Counted from the stretch's first letter, positions 46,920 to 59,590 are shown. The stretch is DNA of 64,000 bases from Mactra quadrangularis (GCA_025267735.1 CM046311.1:23086020-23150019); one strand, 5' to 3'. The notes: generated by a model from the letters alone, not told the origin. Translations and numbers: made by a program.

Positions 46920-48110
46920 AAACGTCACTTTAATACAAAGTGGAACACGTTAAATGATTACTATTTTTTCTCTTAACCCAAGTTCACCATTTGATAATTT
47001 TTGTACTCATAGTACTGTAATTTTGTTGTAATGTTTTATTTGTTGTATATTTTTTGTATATTTGTATATTATACATGTGTTTGCAATGAATACAAACCTT
47101 TATTGGTACATTTCATTTTTGAGTTGCAGCAAAAGTTATCTATAAGCCTTCAAAATATAGTCAATGTGGGCCCAATGTTCGAATATGACATATATAACTA
47201 CTTTTGTTATTTTAAATACAAAAACAATGTACTGATTACAAAAGAGAACACCGGGCGTCCGGTGACGTTAACAATCGCGTTAAAGCTTTTTATTAAGCAT
47301 ATATTTCTGCAATTTATTGTCTGATCTTTATGAAACTTCATACACTGATAGCATACCATTTGATGAACATTATTAAAAAGTAACCACAAATTTACATGGC
47401 TTTATCATGGATATTTTCCTCTGTAACTTTTGCGTTAAAGTTTTCAATCCGGCTTTAATGAGGTTTCCACATTACATTTCTTGTTTGATGTTTTGTCAGA
47501 GCAATAATTGATTTAACGAAAGATTTAAAGGAAGGATTTATCTTTGAAAATTAGTACTACCTTCATTGAAGAATGTAATCAGAAAACTCAGTAGAAAATA
47601 AACGTTTGATAGGATTTTACGTTTTACGTAAACAAAAACTTGGAAAATCAATGTTCATCAGACACGTGCACAGAGATCCCTGGTTTGCCTGGTAAAGAGA
47701 TGAATGTTCGCACCGATTGATAATGTTCAATAATTACAGAACACATTTTTACTAGTTCTAACACTTTATTTCATGAATTCTGTGAAATAAATTGCTCATT
47801 TATTGGACCTAAATTGGAATTATAATTGCATAAAAGTTATTGGTTAAATCTGTTTAACTTCAACACTCGAACTCAAAAAGACATGTTTACTCGTGGCTAT
47901 GCCACACTTTAAAATATAAGATGAGTTCATTCGGCGAAATAATAATTGATCTTACACAAAATTATCTCTTCCATGTACAAATCATTTGTATTTTGTGCCA
48001 AATTTTTAATTTAGTGTGTTTAATAAATATTGTTTTGCTTTGACAAAATGTAGTTTGTTTGTTTCTTTATGAAAGCGTGAATGGCTACGTTGACCATTGG
48101 TCATCAATAA
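46920..48110 (+). other. Intergenic, nothing recognised
   Basis: AT-rich DNA without exon-like segments or a repeat shared inside the window. Confidence 0.4.
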
Positions 48111-48446
48111 GGGACTTTAGTCAGTTATTTTTCCTTGTTAAAATCGAAAGCAATCCAATTGGTAAGTAGGGCCTTACAATTGGAATCCTCGGATTTTATC
48201 TTTGAATTCCTATGTAAGCATAACAAATATTTTTGTTAATGAAGATATCTACACAAATTTAGATAGTTTCTTACCTTAAAAATACTTAGCTTGAATTTCA
48301 AACAAATTAAATGATGTACAGAAACGTTATTGAAGAATAATTTTGGCAAATTGACATCAAAAAGTAAGGCTAAAATCCGAGTAATCAAACTATCTTGGCC
48401 TACCTGTTTGAAGAGTTTACGAGGGGAAATAACTGACTAAGGTCCG
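48111..48446 (-). mobile_element. MITE of the GGGACCTTAGTC family, copy 2
   Basis: Ends GGGACTTTAGTCAGTTATTT and AAATAACTGACTAAGGTCC are inverted repeats of about 19 bp, the best-preserved pair of the family. Interior GGAATCCTCGGATTTTATC as in copy 1. Confidence 0.8.
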
Positions 48447-48963
48447 TTGGTCCGTTATTGTTTACAGCCATCCTTCCTGGGAAATGGTTTATACGTTACA
48501 ACATAAATACCTAAGAAAGACGTTGTACTTGAACCAAGCATTGAAAGTTTACAGTGAATTAATTCACACATAGTAATCAATTCACAAAGCAGGCAGCATA
48601 ATATAAATACAATATTTGATAATATACACTGATTGATACACAGAGTAATACCTTTTCTTAAATCACATATAAATACAACATGTGTATGCCATTGTTAAAT
48701 CTAAACAAGAAATGTCTATCAAATGTATATTTGGCGCTTTACAGGGTTGATTTATTTGAAGAATAAACGTAGCCATGACAACGTAACATGCAGTAATAAG
48801 CACAAAAGGTAAACTGAGTGGTTACAGTATTTAACATTGTGAATTACCAAAATAAAGATAATCCTGTACATAAAGACTACATAAAATCATATATGCACAC
48901 TGAATTTTATTCTTTGATTAAATATGAGTCATATAAGCAGTTTAGTTATATAACAAGAACGTA

Positions 48964-49195
48964 GCCGCGGCCGTGGCGTAGTGGTTAGCATGTCTGACTT
49001 CGAATCCGGAGATCCGGGTTCGAATTCCGGTCGCGGCAGGTCATACCCTATACATGAGTTGTCGGCTTTGTGGTAGGGTAAGTTAGTACTGGTGAAACAA
49101 AAAGTGTCCAGGAAACCTATAGTAGAAAGAGCTGGCTGTTGTGTATATGACCTATACACATGTATATGTGTTGAATGCAACGTTAAAAAACAAGG
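48964..49195 (+). mobile_element. tRNA-Arg-derived SINE (family B), well preserved
   Basis: The first 75 bases form a near-intact tRNA-like cloverleaf: acceptor GCCGCGG with TCGCGGC, A box GTGGCGTAGTGGTTAGC, anticodon-loop CTTCGAA (TCG, Arg-like) and B box GGTTCGAATTCC. The body continues with AGGTCATACC, GGTAGGGTAAGTTAGTACTG and GTCCAGGAAACC, shared with the degraded copy at 24742-24975, so it is a SINE and not a tRNA gene. Confidence 0.8.
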
Positions 49196-50329
49196 ACGTA
49201 CAGGACGGATGCATAATCACTTATCATAGCGAGTCATCCATAGTACACAGCGAAAACAGTCAGCAAACCTGTCCATGTTATGCACATATTTCTATTAAAC
49301 AAACAGGTTTGCTTAAACAAATTGCAACTATTATAAAGTTTCTCTATCAATGTAATAGCATAATTGATTTCCATGTGTTTCAAACAGGTTTTGATTCACT
49401 CATCCTTGATGTCCTTCCTTTTGTTTGTTCCACCTGTATGTCGTGAGTTATGTTATATTTCTAATGGGTTAGTCAAATGTAGAATTTTAGAAATTTAGAA
49501 GTTTTCCGTTTAAAACCTTAATATAGAAGTCAGTTGATTAAAGTGAGTATAAGTATGTATGGTGTCGCTCCTGTGAAATTTCCCCGAAATATTTCTATTT
49601 GAAATAGCCGAGTTTCAGTGTCTCTGCTGACTTTCAAAAATATATTGAAAAATGTTGATTTGTATCCTGCGAATTCTCCACACTAGAACAGCAACATAAG
49701 TCTAAGAAATGTAGGTGATGAACTATATTTCTTTACCATTTCACATTTGTGCACATGCATAGTTTGGAATTCCCATTCTCAAAGGTCAAAATGGCTGCAG
49801 TACACTAAATTATAGATCTTCGACCGCAAGAAGTAGTCCCTAAACACAAACTGGTCAGAGTATTGTCCTACAGCGATAGAAAAACTAAGCTGAGTGAAAA
49901 ATATTTTATTTTGACAGATACAAGCTTCTTCTTGCTCTGACACCGTACTGAGTCATGTACACTGAACAAAAGTTCTAACCGATTACTTTTTTTTTAAATT
50001 TTGATTATATTATAACGGGCCAATGGTCTAAGTTAAATTTTGCAGAGGTGATTTTTGTGTAATTTTCAACCGATTTGTGGAAAGAAATATACGGTTTATA
50101 CGTTCCTTTGCACGGAAGCGGGATACGGGGTGTGGTTTACTTATTTTGGCACGAAATGTTCGTGCATAGCGTGATGAGTATTTAATTTCACATTGCATAA
50201 ATCCTTATTAACTTTATAAGAAAAAACATTAAACACGTAAAAATTAATACTTCTTTCACTAAAAAACTGAAATGGGTAATTTTATTATTATTATTAATGG
50301 AAGTGCATTGATTTCTTGTGTAACTAGCT
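49196..50329 (+). other. Intergenic, nothing recognised
   Basis: No motif-bearing frame or shared repeat seen. Confidence 0.35.
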
Positions 50330-50740
50330 AACCGGTGACGTGATGGTGTTGACCCCTTTGAAGTTAAGAAGTGGCTTTTGGGTTGGTAAAACTAAAGTTC
50401 AATCCGTCAGATCTAACTTGGCTGTCATCCTCCAATTAGTTAAATCTGTTAGTGGTTTCAGAAAATGTCAAATTGAAAAGACTGGAGTTAAGACTGGGAC
50501 TCTTCATTGAAAGCATTCCCATGATATGTTATATAGACCTAGATATACGTCATTTGTCAATCCCATGCAGTCAGTATGATACCATATATTGCAGGAGTCG
50601 TACTCCACACCTTGAATTGTCCATTTTACAGCCTTTAGACAGACTTGACATGGATACTCGGTTGCCAAGGATTAAACATAATTTACATATAGAACTAAAT
50701 AAGATTTTGCCCTTGGTGAACTTATTGACCCAATTTTGAT
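50330..50740 (-). pseudogene. LINE relic encoding a broken PHD-type zinc finger
   Basis: On the minus strand one frame reads YPCQVCLKAVKW, then GVEYDSCNIWYHTDCMGL and ISWECFQ-stop. This is the layout of the PHD finger found in some LINE ORFs of molluscs and other invertebrates (Cys-x2-Cys, Cys, Trp-Tyr-His-x2-Cys, Trp-Glu-Cys). One Cys of the second pair is Tyr and the last pair is cut by a stop, so it is decayed. Downstream frame pieces (PTQKPLLNFKG) are consistent with the following linker. No reverse transcriptase was found nearby. The longer + strand frame here (50452-50739) is its shadow. Confidence 0.6.
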
Positions 50741-51106
50741 TCCTAGTATAACCTGAAAATTTTATAATTTCCTGAAGGACTATTTAATGAAAGTGAAACA
50801 TTTTCACAATTATTTATATTATTATTAGCAGTGATTAAATGGTTAATCAATAATTCCACATGTTTTGCCAATAAAATTTTACGAAACATTAACCTTGCAT
50901 TGAAATGACTATTGTTGAAATTTGTACCCATATATACGCGTATCTGCAGTTTTTTTAGCAGTAATAGAGATTTCTTACTTATACAGATAACATTGAGGGG
51001 CCGTCTCAATAGTATTAAGTACTAAGCAATAAAATGGCCAATCCAAAATATTATTGACATGAATCTTTTAAAGAAAACACAAAGTATCAAAAGGCATTAT
51101 GATTTT

Positions 51107-51112
51107 ATTCCA
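51107..51112 (-). terminator. Candidate polyadenylation signal AATAAA, minus strand
   Basis: AATAAA on the minus strand about 70 bases after the stop of the terminal-exon candidate at 51184-51442. Confidence 0.35.
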
Positions 51113-51183
51113 ATATGTACAATACAAGGAACTAGTCCAGTCCATAGTGTCTTAAAATTGGAAAAGTGTTTACCACGAAACTG

Positions 51184-51442
51184 TTATAAATGTAGTTCTT
51201 GACTTTCTCTAATGAGGTCACTGACACGTCTCCACTGTCTCGGGGGTTCATCTGTTTGGTCACTGAGTTCAGGAGCGACATCATCACGTCTATCTGCTGA
51301 CCTGGTTGCCAGTAGAATCAGGGTTAATGACAGGTTGATCTCCAGCTCTATCCAGTTGTTGGTTTAACATGTTTTTTTTTCATTCGTTTCATCTATCAGA
51401 GCTGGCTGATTTACATACTGGCGAACTGGAGCAAATCTATAT
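51184..51442 (-). pseudogene. Terminal-exon candidate of an unknown minus-strand gene, frame interrupted
   Basis: On the minus strand an acceptor TATTTCAG precedes YRFAPVRQYVNQPALIDETN, then an A9 run. One base added there would let the frame continue as MLNQQLDRAGDQPVINPDS and TGNQVS. A second one-base shift at about 51290 leads to DVAPELSDQTDEPPRQWRRV, ending SQELHL-stop. The composition (polar, no low-complexity, stop followed by AATAAA) looks protein-like. The two shifts mean either a pseudogene or sequence errors. No domain is recognised and no upstream exon is identified. Confidence 0.35.
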
Positions 51443-53690
51443 CTGAAATATAAATGAAGTTGTTCAGTGTCAGATCATGTTATGAATTTACATTAAAAAT
51501 TGCACACGTATTGGTATTTATTTTTGTGAACTGCACTTTAATTTAAAATTGAAATTTTATATCGGGAATTTTTAAATTTGACATCTACTAAGACGTCTGC
51601 CCAACGTGTAGGATGTGCACGATACGCGCGTAATATCATAATGCTCTCTTCCTTGCAGAAATTTACCTCACGTTTCTTCCGTAACAATAATGGTCAGGAA
51701 ACAAACAAAAATACTCATGACCTAACAAAATTTTACCAATTCAAACCAACGATTTCACGGGAAACTTGTGAGTCAGGTAAAATAGCGTGTCTATATAATA
51801 TAGTACATGTACTGTGTTAATTTTCCTGTAAGCTAAAATAAATGTCCACGCCGCAGCCGCGAACTGTAAAAAACTTTTATTCAAGAACTAAGATTAAATT
51901 AGTAGCAATTAAAACGATGGCCAGTAAGTAATATTTTGATATAATGTGTAAAACAGCGTTTCATACATGTTTCCATTTTAGATCAGTGTCTTTAAAACAA
52001 AATCAGTTAAATGTTACTGCAGTTAAAAATATATCTACGATCCACAAGACCCACGTGCCTTATGATATGACTAGTGCGTAGCCAGAAACTCACTTCTAAG
52101 TGGTCAGTTGGCTGGTCGTAGAATTTGACATTACGTGTATCTGCTTAATTTTGTCATGTGAAAAATAGAATGTAGTTATTATATTGATATCTTTATAATT
52201 TATCATAAATACCCCCTCCTGTTAAGCTGTCTTGATTCGTCCTTGCAGTGTTTCCACAACACTAACCATTATACTTTTGACATGGTCCCTCAAAACATGG
52301 TAAATTGTCCGTAACTGTTATCCGTTGTCCGTATCGGTGTCTGCAAGAAATGCTTTTGAGAAATTTGTCACGATTTGACCTATAGCTTTCCTTTACTGAC
52401 TAAAAGACATGTCTCATCGAAGTCGGAGAGGGAAAGTTGAGAAAGAGAGTATATCAAACACAAGGGCTTGTCTCAAAATTATTTGTATAAATTAATTTCA
52501 TTTTATTCTAAACCAAAAGAAAACCAATTTAATTTGATTATTCATATTATGCAATTCCCATAGTTCTTTTGTAATTGACCTAACGCCAGAATACCTATGC
52601 TCCGCCCACCGATACACGTATTACATTGTCCGACATTATCAGGGTTAATCTATGTCCCTGACCATTATCTGTGTTTTGAAAGTAACAGGTTCAAATGCAT
52701 ACTATTTACTTACTTGTCATCCGATTTCAATAAAATTAATATTTTTGAAAAGGACATTGCCTCATATATCAAATGATACATAATTTATGAATATCCATTC
52801 ATAAATATTCAAAATAAATGTGAGTCCATTTGCTCCAACAAAATATATACGCACAAAGAATGAGCACTGTATTTTACATGTCTTTAAGTTTATTTGTGTC
52901 AATGGATTGTCCCAGAAGAATATCATCATGCAATCTTTGCTTTAGTTGCTTTACAGCACTAGCCCGGTTAGGCTACCAGGTAGCAATTCTCACTAGCTCG
53001 ATTTTTGAAAAGAGAAATGTCCTTTGTATCTTATTTTTGTACATCCAAGGCATCAAACAAGATATTTAATCTGTTTTTCATATTTCTTGGAAATGTCATT
53101 CAAAATTTTAGCCACATTATTTACTATAGCATTATGCAATTGTGTTGACTGTTCAAAGTAATCAGCAACTTATGATATAATGAAATCAACTAATAGGGCA
53201 TTACATAATTCACAAATGAGGAGAATACTAGTATTTCAGGTTCTGATCAATTTAATCAAATAACATATTTTTACTAAACAATGTTTATAAATAAGTTTAA
53301 ATAGGCCTATTTTCCCACAATGAAAAAAATATTTGAAAAATAATCCGTAACGTGCCGTGTACGAAAATTATTGGGGACGAATGTTTTACTTTTACTATGA
53401 CGTTTTTAATACTTCAAATTACTGTTGTATGTTCTCAACCATCGCATCATTATTAAGAAATCATCATGAAATGAACAGCTTTCATTCTCTATGCTTTATG
53501 GCAGCTAGTTTTTTGTTAAAATGGTAAAATCGCGGTCCGTGAAAAATTCGTTAATGCAATGACCTTGACCAAAATTAAGCTTTGTCATTTAGAAGCGGTA
53601 AGACAAAAAGGTTTTTTGTCAACAATCACCTTTAATTTGATTGCAAAACGAAACTATAAATTTGTAGAAGAGTGATTACGCAAAACTCTC
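51443..53690 (+). other. Intergenic, little recognised
   Basis: Holds one copy of a short dispersed repeat (52745-52860). Otherwise no exon with support is seen. Confidence 0.35.
52745..52860 (+). repeat. Short dispersed repeat, copy 1
   Basis: GAATATCCATT, ATATTCAAAATAAA and CATTTGCTCCAACAAAA are shared in order with 56605-56735. Confidence 0.55.
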
Positions 53691-54053
53691 AGATAAAAGT
53701 TATACAAGTTAACGTAAAAGTGCGTTCGAGTACATCTTTTTCGGATACAAACATGATTCGGATACGAAAACAGGACTCGCCCGATCGGGCTACTGACTCT
53801 GGTTTTCGCTCGCTCATCGACGATTTCACTTGTCTTGGGCGTCGGGCACGTGGGTTAAGTCGAAAAAAAGTTGTTCTTGAACACATTTTCTGCCAAATCC
53901 GCCATTATAATGCGCACACGAAAATAAATTATCTCCCTTGGGTACGGGCTAGTTTTTCGCGACGTCGCCGTCCAGAGAAATAGTAATCGATAAATCGTCG
54001 CACAAATTTTTCTAACCGATTTCGGCGACGTCGGCGATAATCGGAACATCACT

Positions 54054-54146
54054 AGTTTCTTTACCTTCGAAATAGTTTAATCCTCAATTATAATCCCGTT
54101 AGGAAATGATCTGTGTGTATTTGGTAAAGTGCGTTTCTTTAAAAGT
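54054..54146 (+). repeat. Duplicated block upstream of the orphan exon, copy 1
   Basis: GTTTCTTTACCTTCGAAATAG through GTGTATTTGGTAAAGTGCG to GTTTCTTTAAAA is nearly identical to 63906-64000, which lies in the intron after the signal-peptide exon at 63379. Same orientation. Confidence 0.8.
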
Positions 54147-54436
54147 TATCAGATTAACTCTGGGTTATTTGCCTATTGTTAAAATAATCCTACTATAGGG
54201 GTGGTTTAATTCGAGTGTAGATTGGAATCTGAACTAATATACTGATTAATTTAATGAATGCCGCTGCTGTGGATCATATAATGATATGTTATCACCTGTT
54301 GAATTAGGGATGTTATTACTAAATGATCTTTGAAGCTTTAAAAAATGGTTTTGTTAGATGGGTATGGTCATGTTGTGGAAGGGGAACGCTTTACATGTAT
54401 ATGCTAGGGTTCTCTGGTAAAATAATAAAATTTCAG

Positions 54437-54673
54437 GCTCCGTGCCGCGTAATTGTACAGCCATACCAAATGTTATCTGGTCGGTAATTTGTAAAATGAA
54501 CACACCCATATCAAAACTAACTCTGTATATTGACGACAAAATATATTTATCCGATGGAATTGATGCAAAGTATTTGTATAATTTCAAGTTAAAATGTTAT
54601 TGTGTCTTGAAGTCTGTTAATGATGTTTCTTGCATTAAAAATGATCGAAACCGAAAGCAGAATTTAATCGTCG
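54437..54673 (+). pseudogene. Orphan cysteine-bearing exon, possible broken CCP exon
   Basis: Acceptor AAATTTCAG precedes a phase-1 frame starting GSVPRNCTAIPNV, with later YNFKLKCYCV and DVSC. A possible donor GTGCAA at 54674 would make it 79 codons, phase 1 both ends, like the CCP exons of the upstream gene. Cys order and NFKLKC recall a sushi domain, but the fourth Cys and the Gly-Trp are missing and a stop follows shortly. It would join in frame to a signal-peptide exon like 63379-63436 (split Gly codon). No other exons of this copy were found, so it is read as a broken duplicate. The CCP identity is tentative. Confidence 0.35.
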
Positions 54674-55535
54674 GTGCAAAAAAAAATCGACAATAAGACA
54701 ATTAATTTTGTTGAAGATACTAACTACATATGGTTTAATGTAATTCTAAAAATAGTTTAGATAATGAATTCTTGAATTTTATCGAAAGAACGAGTATGTT
54801 TCTCTTTTTTTAAAAGACGCTATTAGAAACCAAGAAAAACAATTATTATAGTGCGTAGTAATTAAGATCATATCTGTATACCTCAGATTTCCTAAATTAC
54901 AATATATCCATAGGATCACAAGGAGCACCAGCGACCTTTAAAAATGTACGTCGATTTTTCAGTTAACATGATAGATAGTTTATTTGTGTGTTTTTTTTTT
55001 ATAAATGACATTTATCAACGTATGAGGGCAAATCTATATAATAAAGATAGCAAAACATGCATATCAGATGAATACATATTGAATGATTACAATTTACTGA
55101 CAAAATAAATTATGATCTTAATCATTAAATTGATTTCCATTAACATATCAATACATTTTTGTGATGTCATCAACGTTCGTATTGACATGCCAACATAGTC
55201 ACATGGTCACCTAAGAGGACCATTTTCAATTAATCCACGTGAACTTTGGTGAGTAAATCCGTACTCGAGTCAATTATTTTCTACACTCGAATTAATCTCG
55301 GATTTGCTATTTTTTTTAAAGAAATGCAATAGAAATAACCCCGAATTCAAAACAATCTAAGATTATATAGCGGGTTAGCAAACCCCGAATTTGTCAGGAG
55401 TTAATCCTCCAGTAAAGAAGTTGGGCATTTGTGTGACAAATTCATAGGGATTTAGCAAACGTGTGAAATATTCGTATGTGTGACAAATAGGGTTCAACAC
55501 AATTCAGTTCTGCGAGCGAACAGGAATTACTATAC
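54674..55535 (+). other. Intergenic, nothing recognised
   Basis: AT-rich, no supported feature. Confidence 0.35.
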
Positions 55536-55539
55536 ACAT

Positions 55540-56400
55540 ACAATGTAATATGACCTTTGGCCACTAAATGCTACATTGACCTTTACGCAGGAGTGCAAAA
55601 CACGAAATGTACTCATCGTCGCATTACAAGTAGTGGAACTTTCTATGAAGTTTCATAATAATCCACCAAGGGATGGAACATACAGTGATATTTTATGACT
55701 ATTGACTCCTAAATGTTACCTTGACCTTAAATAGGGGGTGTACAAGTCATACGCTCTGCTCCTCGTCTCAATGTGGTGAATATATTTGTGAAATGTCATT
55801 GAAATCCGTCAATGGAATTACCGAGTGGAGATGAAAATGCTCTACATATATAGTGCCATATGACCTTTTACCCGCCTTAAAGCAATGGATGCCAACCAGA
55901 TGTGTTCGTGAGACACAAATGCCCCAACTCTGTCAGTACTCTATGAATTCAAACACAAAACCTTAGGTGATTATCTACCCATGCTATACACACAAGTTAA
56001 AAAGTTCTGATTTTAACTTAGTAAAGGGCAATACCTCTGTTGATACAGAGATTTTGACTAAATCAAGGGCAATGACTTTGTCGTTACTAAACGCGAAACC
56101 CCAGGCGCACACCTACACATACTGGCCAACATTCCTAGAAAGTTTCATGACTCTGGGCCAAATACTTTTGGAGGTACGCTGGACAAGAGGTGTAAAGTGT
56201 CAACTTTTACTAAGTCAAGGGCAATAACTCTGCCGTCACTAAGAGCTTTCGACCGCGTAACTCCAGGTGCATAACTACACATGCTGACCAACATTCCTAT
56301 AAAGTTTCATCACTCTAGGTCAAATTGTTTTGGAGGTATGCTGCACACAAGGTGTAAAGTGCCGATTTTGACTAACCCAAGGACAACTATACGTGTTGTT
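55540..56400 (+). repeat. Imperfect tandem repeats with ACATTCCTATAAAGTTTCATGACTC-type core
   Basis: At least two units of about 190 bp at 55995-56390 share CTACACATGCTGACCAACAT, AAAGTTTCAT, CTCTGGGCCAAAT, TTTTGGAGGTA, AAGGTGTAAAGTG and AAGGGCAATAACTCT. A more diverged upstream part (55540-55930) has TGACCTTT and AATGTACTCATCG-type motifs. A diverged, old repeat. Confidence 0.6.
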
Positions 56401-56604
56401 TATAAATGCGCCAATTCTCGAATAATGCAAATAAATAATGAGTAATAAGTTATAAATTAAAAGTTATAAATCATAAGTTATAAAAAATAAAATATAAGAA
56501 AGAAATATTAAATGTCCCTCCACGGCTTCCGTAACTAGGGGCTATCTAGACGGAGTTGTGTTCAAATACATGCATAAGATTTACGAGATATCATATTTCC
56601 TAAA

Positions 56605-56735
56605 AATTATTTTATCTGAAAATGGCATTGTCATAACTCTCAAATGATTCCCTTTTTATAATATCCATTGATATATATTCAAAATAAAGGTTAGTTCATT
56701 TGCTCCAACAAAACATTATATGCGCAAAAATTATC
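56605..56735 (+). repeat. Short dispersed repeat, copy 2
   Basis: Same order of motifs as 52745-52860, same orientation. Confidence 0.55.
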
Positions 56736-58285
56736 AAAGGACGCATCTCACAATGAACGTTTGTAAAAAAACCTTTATAAATAGAAAACTTGGATATACA
56801 CGAAAACAACTTTATATACATGTAATCCTTAAAATGGTGTATAGGTGATAAAATATGCTGAGAAATAAAAAGTTAAGGGGTGGGTCCATAGATCTTTGTG
56901 CTACATTTTGGGGGAAAACAAGCATAAAAATTGTAATTTTCAACCTGATTTATTACATAATTGTATTTATTGTCGTTAGATTATTATGTAGTTTATACTT
57001 TTATCACAGTTTTTACCGACCCCATGTGTACATGACCATTCTAATTTGTTTTATTGAGTTTATTTTGTAACTTTCACTGAGAACCCTATATAACTGTACA
57101 TAGGGTCCATGCTAACACAAAAGAATAATTCGATATCCGTCAAGACCAAATGTCGGACAAAATGGCGGCCAATTAGCCGCTAATCCTAGATAAGAATCAG
57201 GGTATCAAATGCCGGACGCTGATTGGCTAATAGGAGCTGTCAATCAAATTCTGGCGTAAGGTCAATTTACATGACGTTGATGTATAATTCTTGTTTTCTC
57301 TTATTAAATATTTTACGGGTGCTAAGGTTTTTCAACTGTCAATGTTGAGAATTTTTCAGCTAGTGCCTTCCACTTATCATTTCATTTTTAAACCTAGTTC
57401 ACTCAGTCCCATGTAAACTGTACCATAACGGTCGCGAATCCGTAAATATCAGAATTGAATCAGGATAAACGGTATTCTTTCGGCGATTGTTTGCGAGTGT
57501 CCCATGTGGTGTTTAAATTTTTTAATACAATTGTCATTCATTGGGGAGCTAACCCAAGTCGGTTCATTCGGAGAGGACCGGGGCATCATCATATCTCTTC
57601 CGGCATGGTAGGAATCTCCAAATCAGGACCACTGGACGAAACCGTAGTAAACCGGCATGTCCTGTGTCTAAAGTACAGATACTGTGACCAATGGTCTTGT
57701 ATCTCGATTTACTTCACGAACTATCGATGTTTATTGTCTATTGTTGTCTTTATACATGGTACGTGAAACTCGAATGTGAATTGAAATGGCATTCTGTTCT
57801 TGAATTACTTGGTATCCATGGGAAATGGGTACGGTTTATACTGTTAGTACTATGTTTGTACATTTGACATTAATCACTAATCATAAATGGATTAAGAACA
57901 GTTTTACCTTGGAATCTTCAGTTTACAAAAAAGCAAATAGTGATCGAGGAAGCTGGTTTAAACCTGCATACTTCCATATGCTTCCTAGGATCTGCCCGAC
58001 GGTCAGCAATACAGACAAACGGCTGTGATTGACGACATGCAATAATTGAGCAAACTAATATGCTAATTTACATTGACTGTGTGGTGCCAATTGACTAGTG
58101 AGTGGGCTAATTAACTCACGCAGGAAAACCCACGTGAATTGTTTCTATATGTGCATATAAAAATTAAAGTAGCGAAGCTTAAAGTATAAATTGTGTTTAA
58201 GATTGTTTTTAATAATATGTATTTCGATGTTTAAACATCACTCGAAACTAACAGGTATAAACGCACAAAATATGTTTGAAAAGAT
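56736..58285 (+). other. Intergenic, nothing recognised
   Basis: The frame at 57455-57766 and others lack motifs or splice support. A locally GC-richer part at 57130-57260 carries CAAAATGGCGGCC, with no further evidence of a promoter. Confidence 0.3.
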
Positions 58286-59515
58286 CCCCCGATTAATATG
58301 ACTAAGGCAAAGCCTCAAAGCGAGCTCGACGAATTCAACTTTTATACGCAACCAACTTTTTTGACTTGTTAACTTGTAGACCCATAAAAAAAGAAGCCGG
58401 AAATTAATAGCGAGCTCGAAGGGCCCGCTCGTAAACCGAGCTTTACGGTAACACGAATATTTTTCTATACAGTATTGTATTTTGACAATTAACCGGAAGT
58501 TGATTTTTGAACCCGCCCTGCGCATCCGGAAATTAAAACAGGAAGAGAGTCAACGCGGCGAAGAAAGTGGCGTCTTTTCATCGGCTTAAAAGATTTACAG
58601 CTGCCTCGAGGCCCTTTTCACTTACAAAATAATTTCAAATGTGTTTTTTATGATGCTTATTCCATAATAACAATTCAAAATATATTTGGTGGATTTATTC
58701 GTTCTTTTTCTCTATTTATTAATTACTTTTTACATCGAAAATACTTACCAACGCACCGTTTATGACGTCGCTAAGAGACGTTCATGATAAAACCGGCACG
58801 TTTCCATAACTTAACGCTACCGGGCATTGTTTAAAGAGGAAAAACATATCTATCTAAAAATATGAATGTTTTATTGGGGCTTTTTCATCTTCATCTCTAT
58901 TCAAAAGATAAATAATAAGGTATAATACATTTCTTTCAGAATTGAAATATGATTCTGACACAAAAGAATGAGATGTTGTCAGATTTTTCTGAATACAATA
59001 AATTACGCAGTTATCTCCCCTAGATTATTTATTTAATAGTCCCTCGAATAAATATATCACTGAAGCAGCTACAATAAGGCCATGTTTACAAGCGCTGATC
59101 TACAAGTTCATAAAAAGTGACATTTTTAAAGGTACCAAAGAAGATAATAGAAACAGGGGATGTTTTGTGGGATGAAGCCGTATATATAGTCTAATAAAAT
59201 GTTTTACTTGCATCTTAGAGAACATGATATTCTTGTGAGGATGCAGGTGTAGTCCTACCTTCCATTTCTCTGTGATGTGACGCTTTTAAGTACAGCAAAA
59301 CACATAGAGTGATCATAGTGTATAATTAGTGTTTCGATGATTGGTCTTGAAAATTGATTTCCTTTAGAAGGTTCTTTTTTCTCTTTTTAAGCTCCATTAA
59401 TTTCAGACTTTTATGGGTCTACAAGTAAACAAGTCAAAAAAGTTGGTTACATCTCCGTATATATAGTTTTGGATTCGTCGAGCTCGCTTTGAGGCTTCGC
59501 CTTAGTCAAATTAGA
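58286..59515. mobile_element. Foldback element, 1.2 kb, arms about 130 bp, TIR start GACTAAGGC
   Basis: GACTAAGGCAAAGCCTCAAA with GCGAGCTCGACGAAT at the left end is inverted at the right end (59480-59512). Further shared pieces are CAACTTTTTTGACTTG and TTGTAGACCCATAAAA. The interior is non-coding. The minus-strand frame 58238-58525 spans its left arm and is not a gene. Confidence 0.7.
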
Positions 59516-59590
59516 AATAAAAAGGAGAGAAAAAACCTTCACAAGGAAATCAGTGATCTCTCGCCCAAACATAGAAATATTAAACAATAA

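Noticed and set aside
48964..49038. Possible functional tRNA-Arg gene
   Set aside because: The sequence continues into a SINE body shared with 24742-24975, so the cloverleaf is the head of a SINE.
57455..57766. 103-codon frame
   Set aside because: No motif, no splice borders and no counterpart elsewhere.
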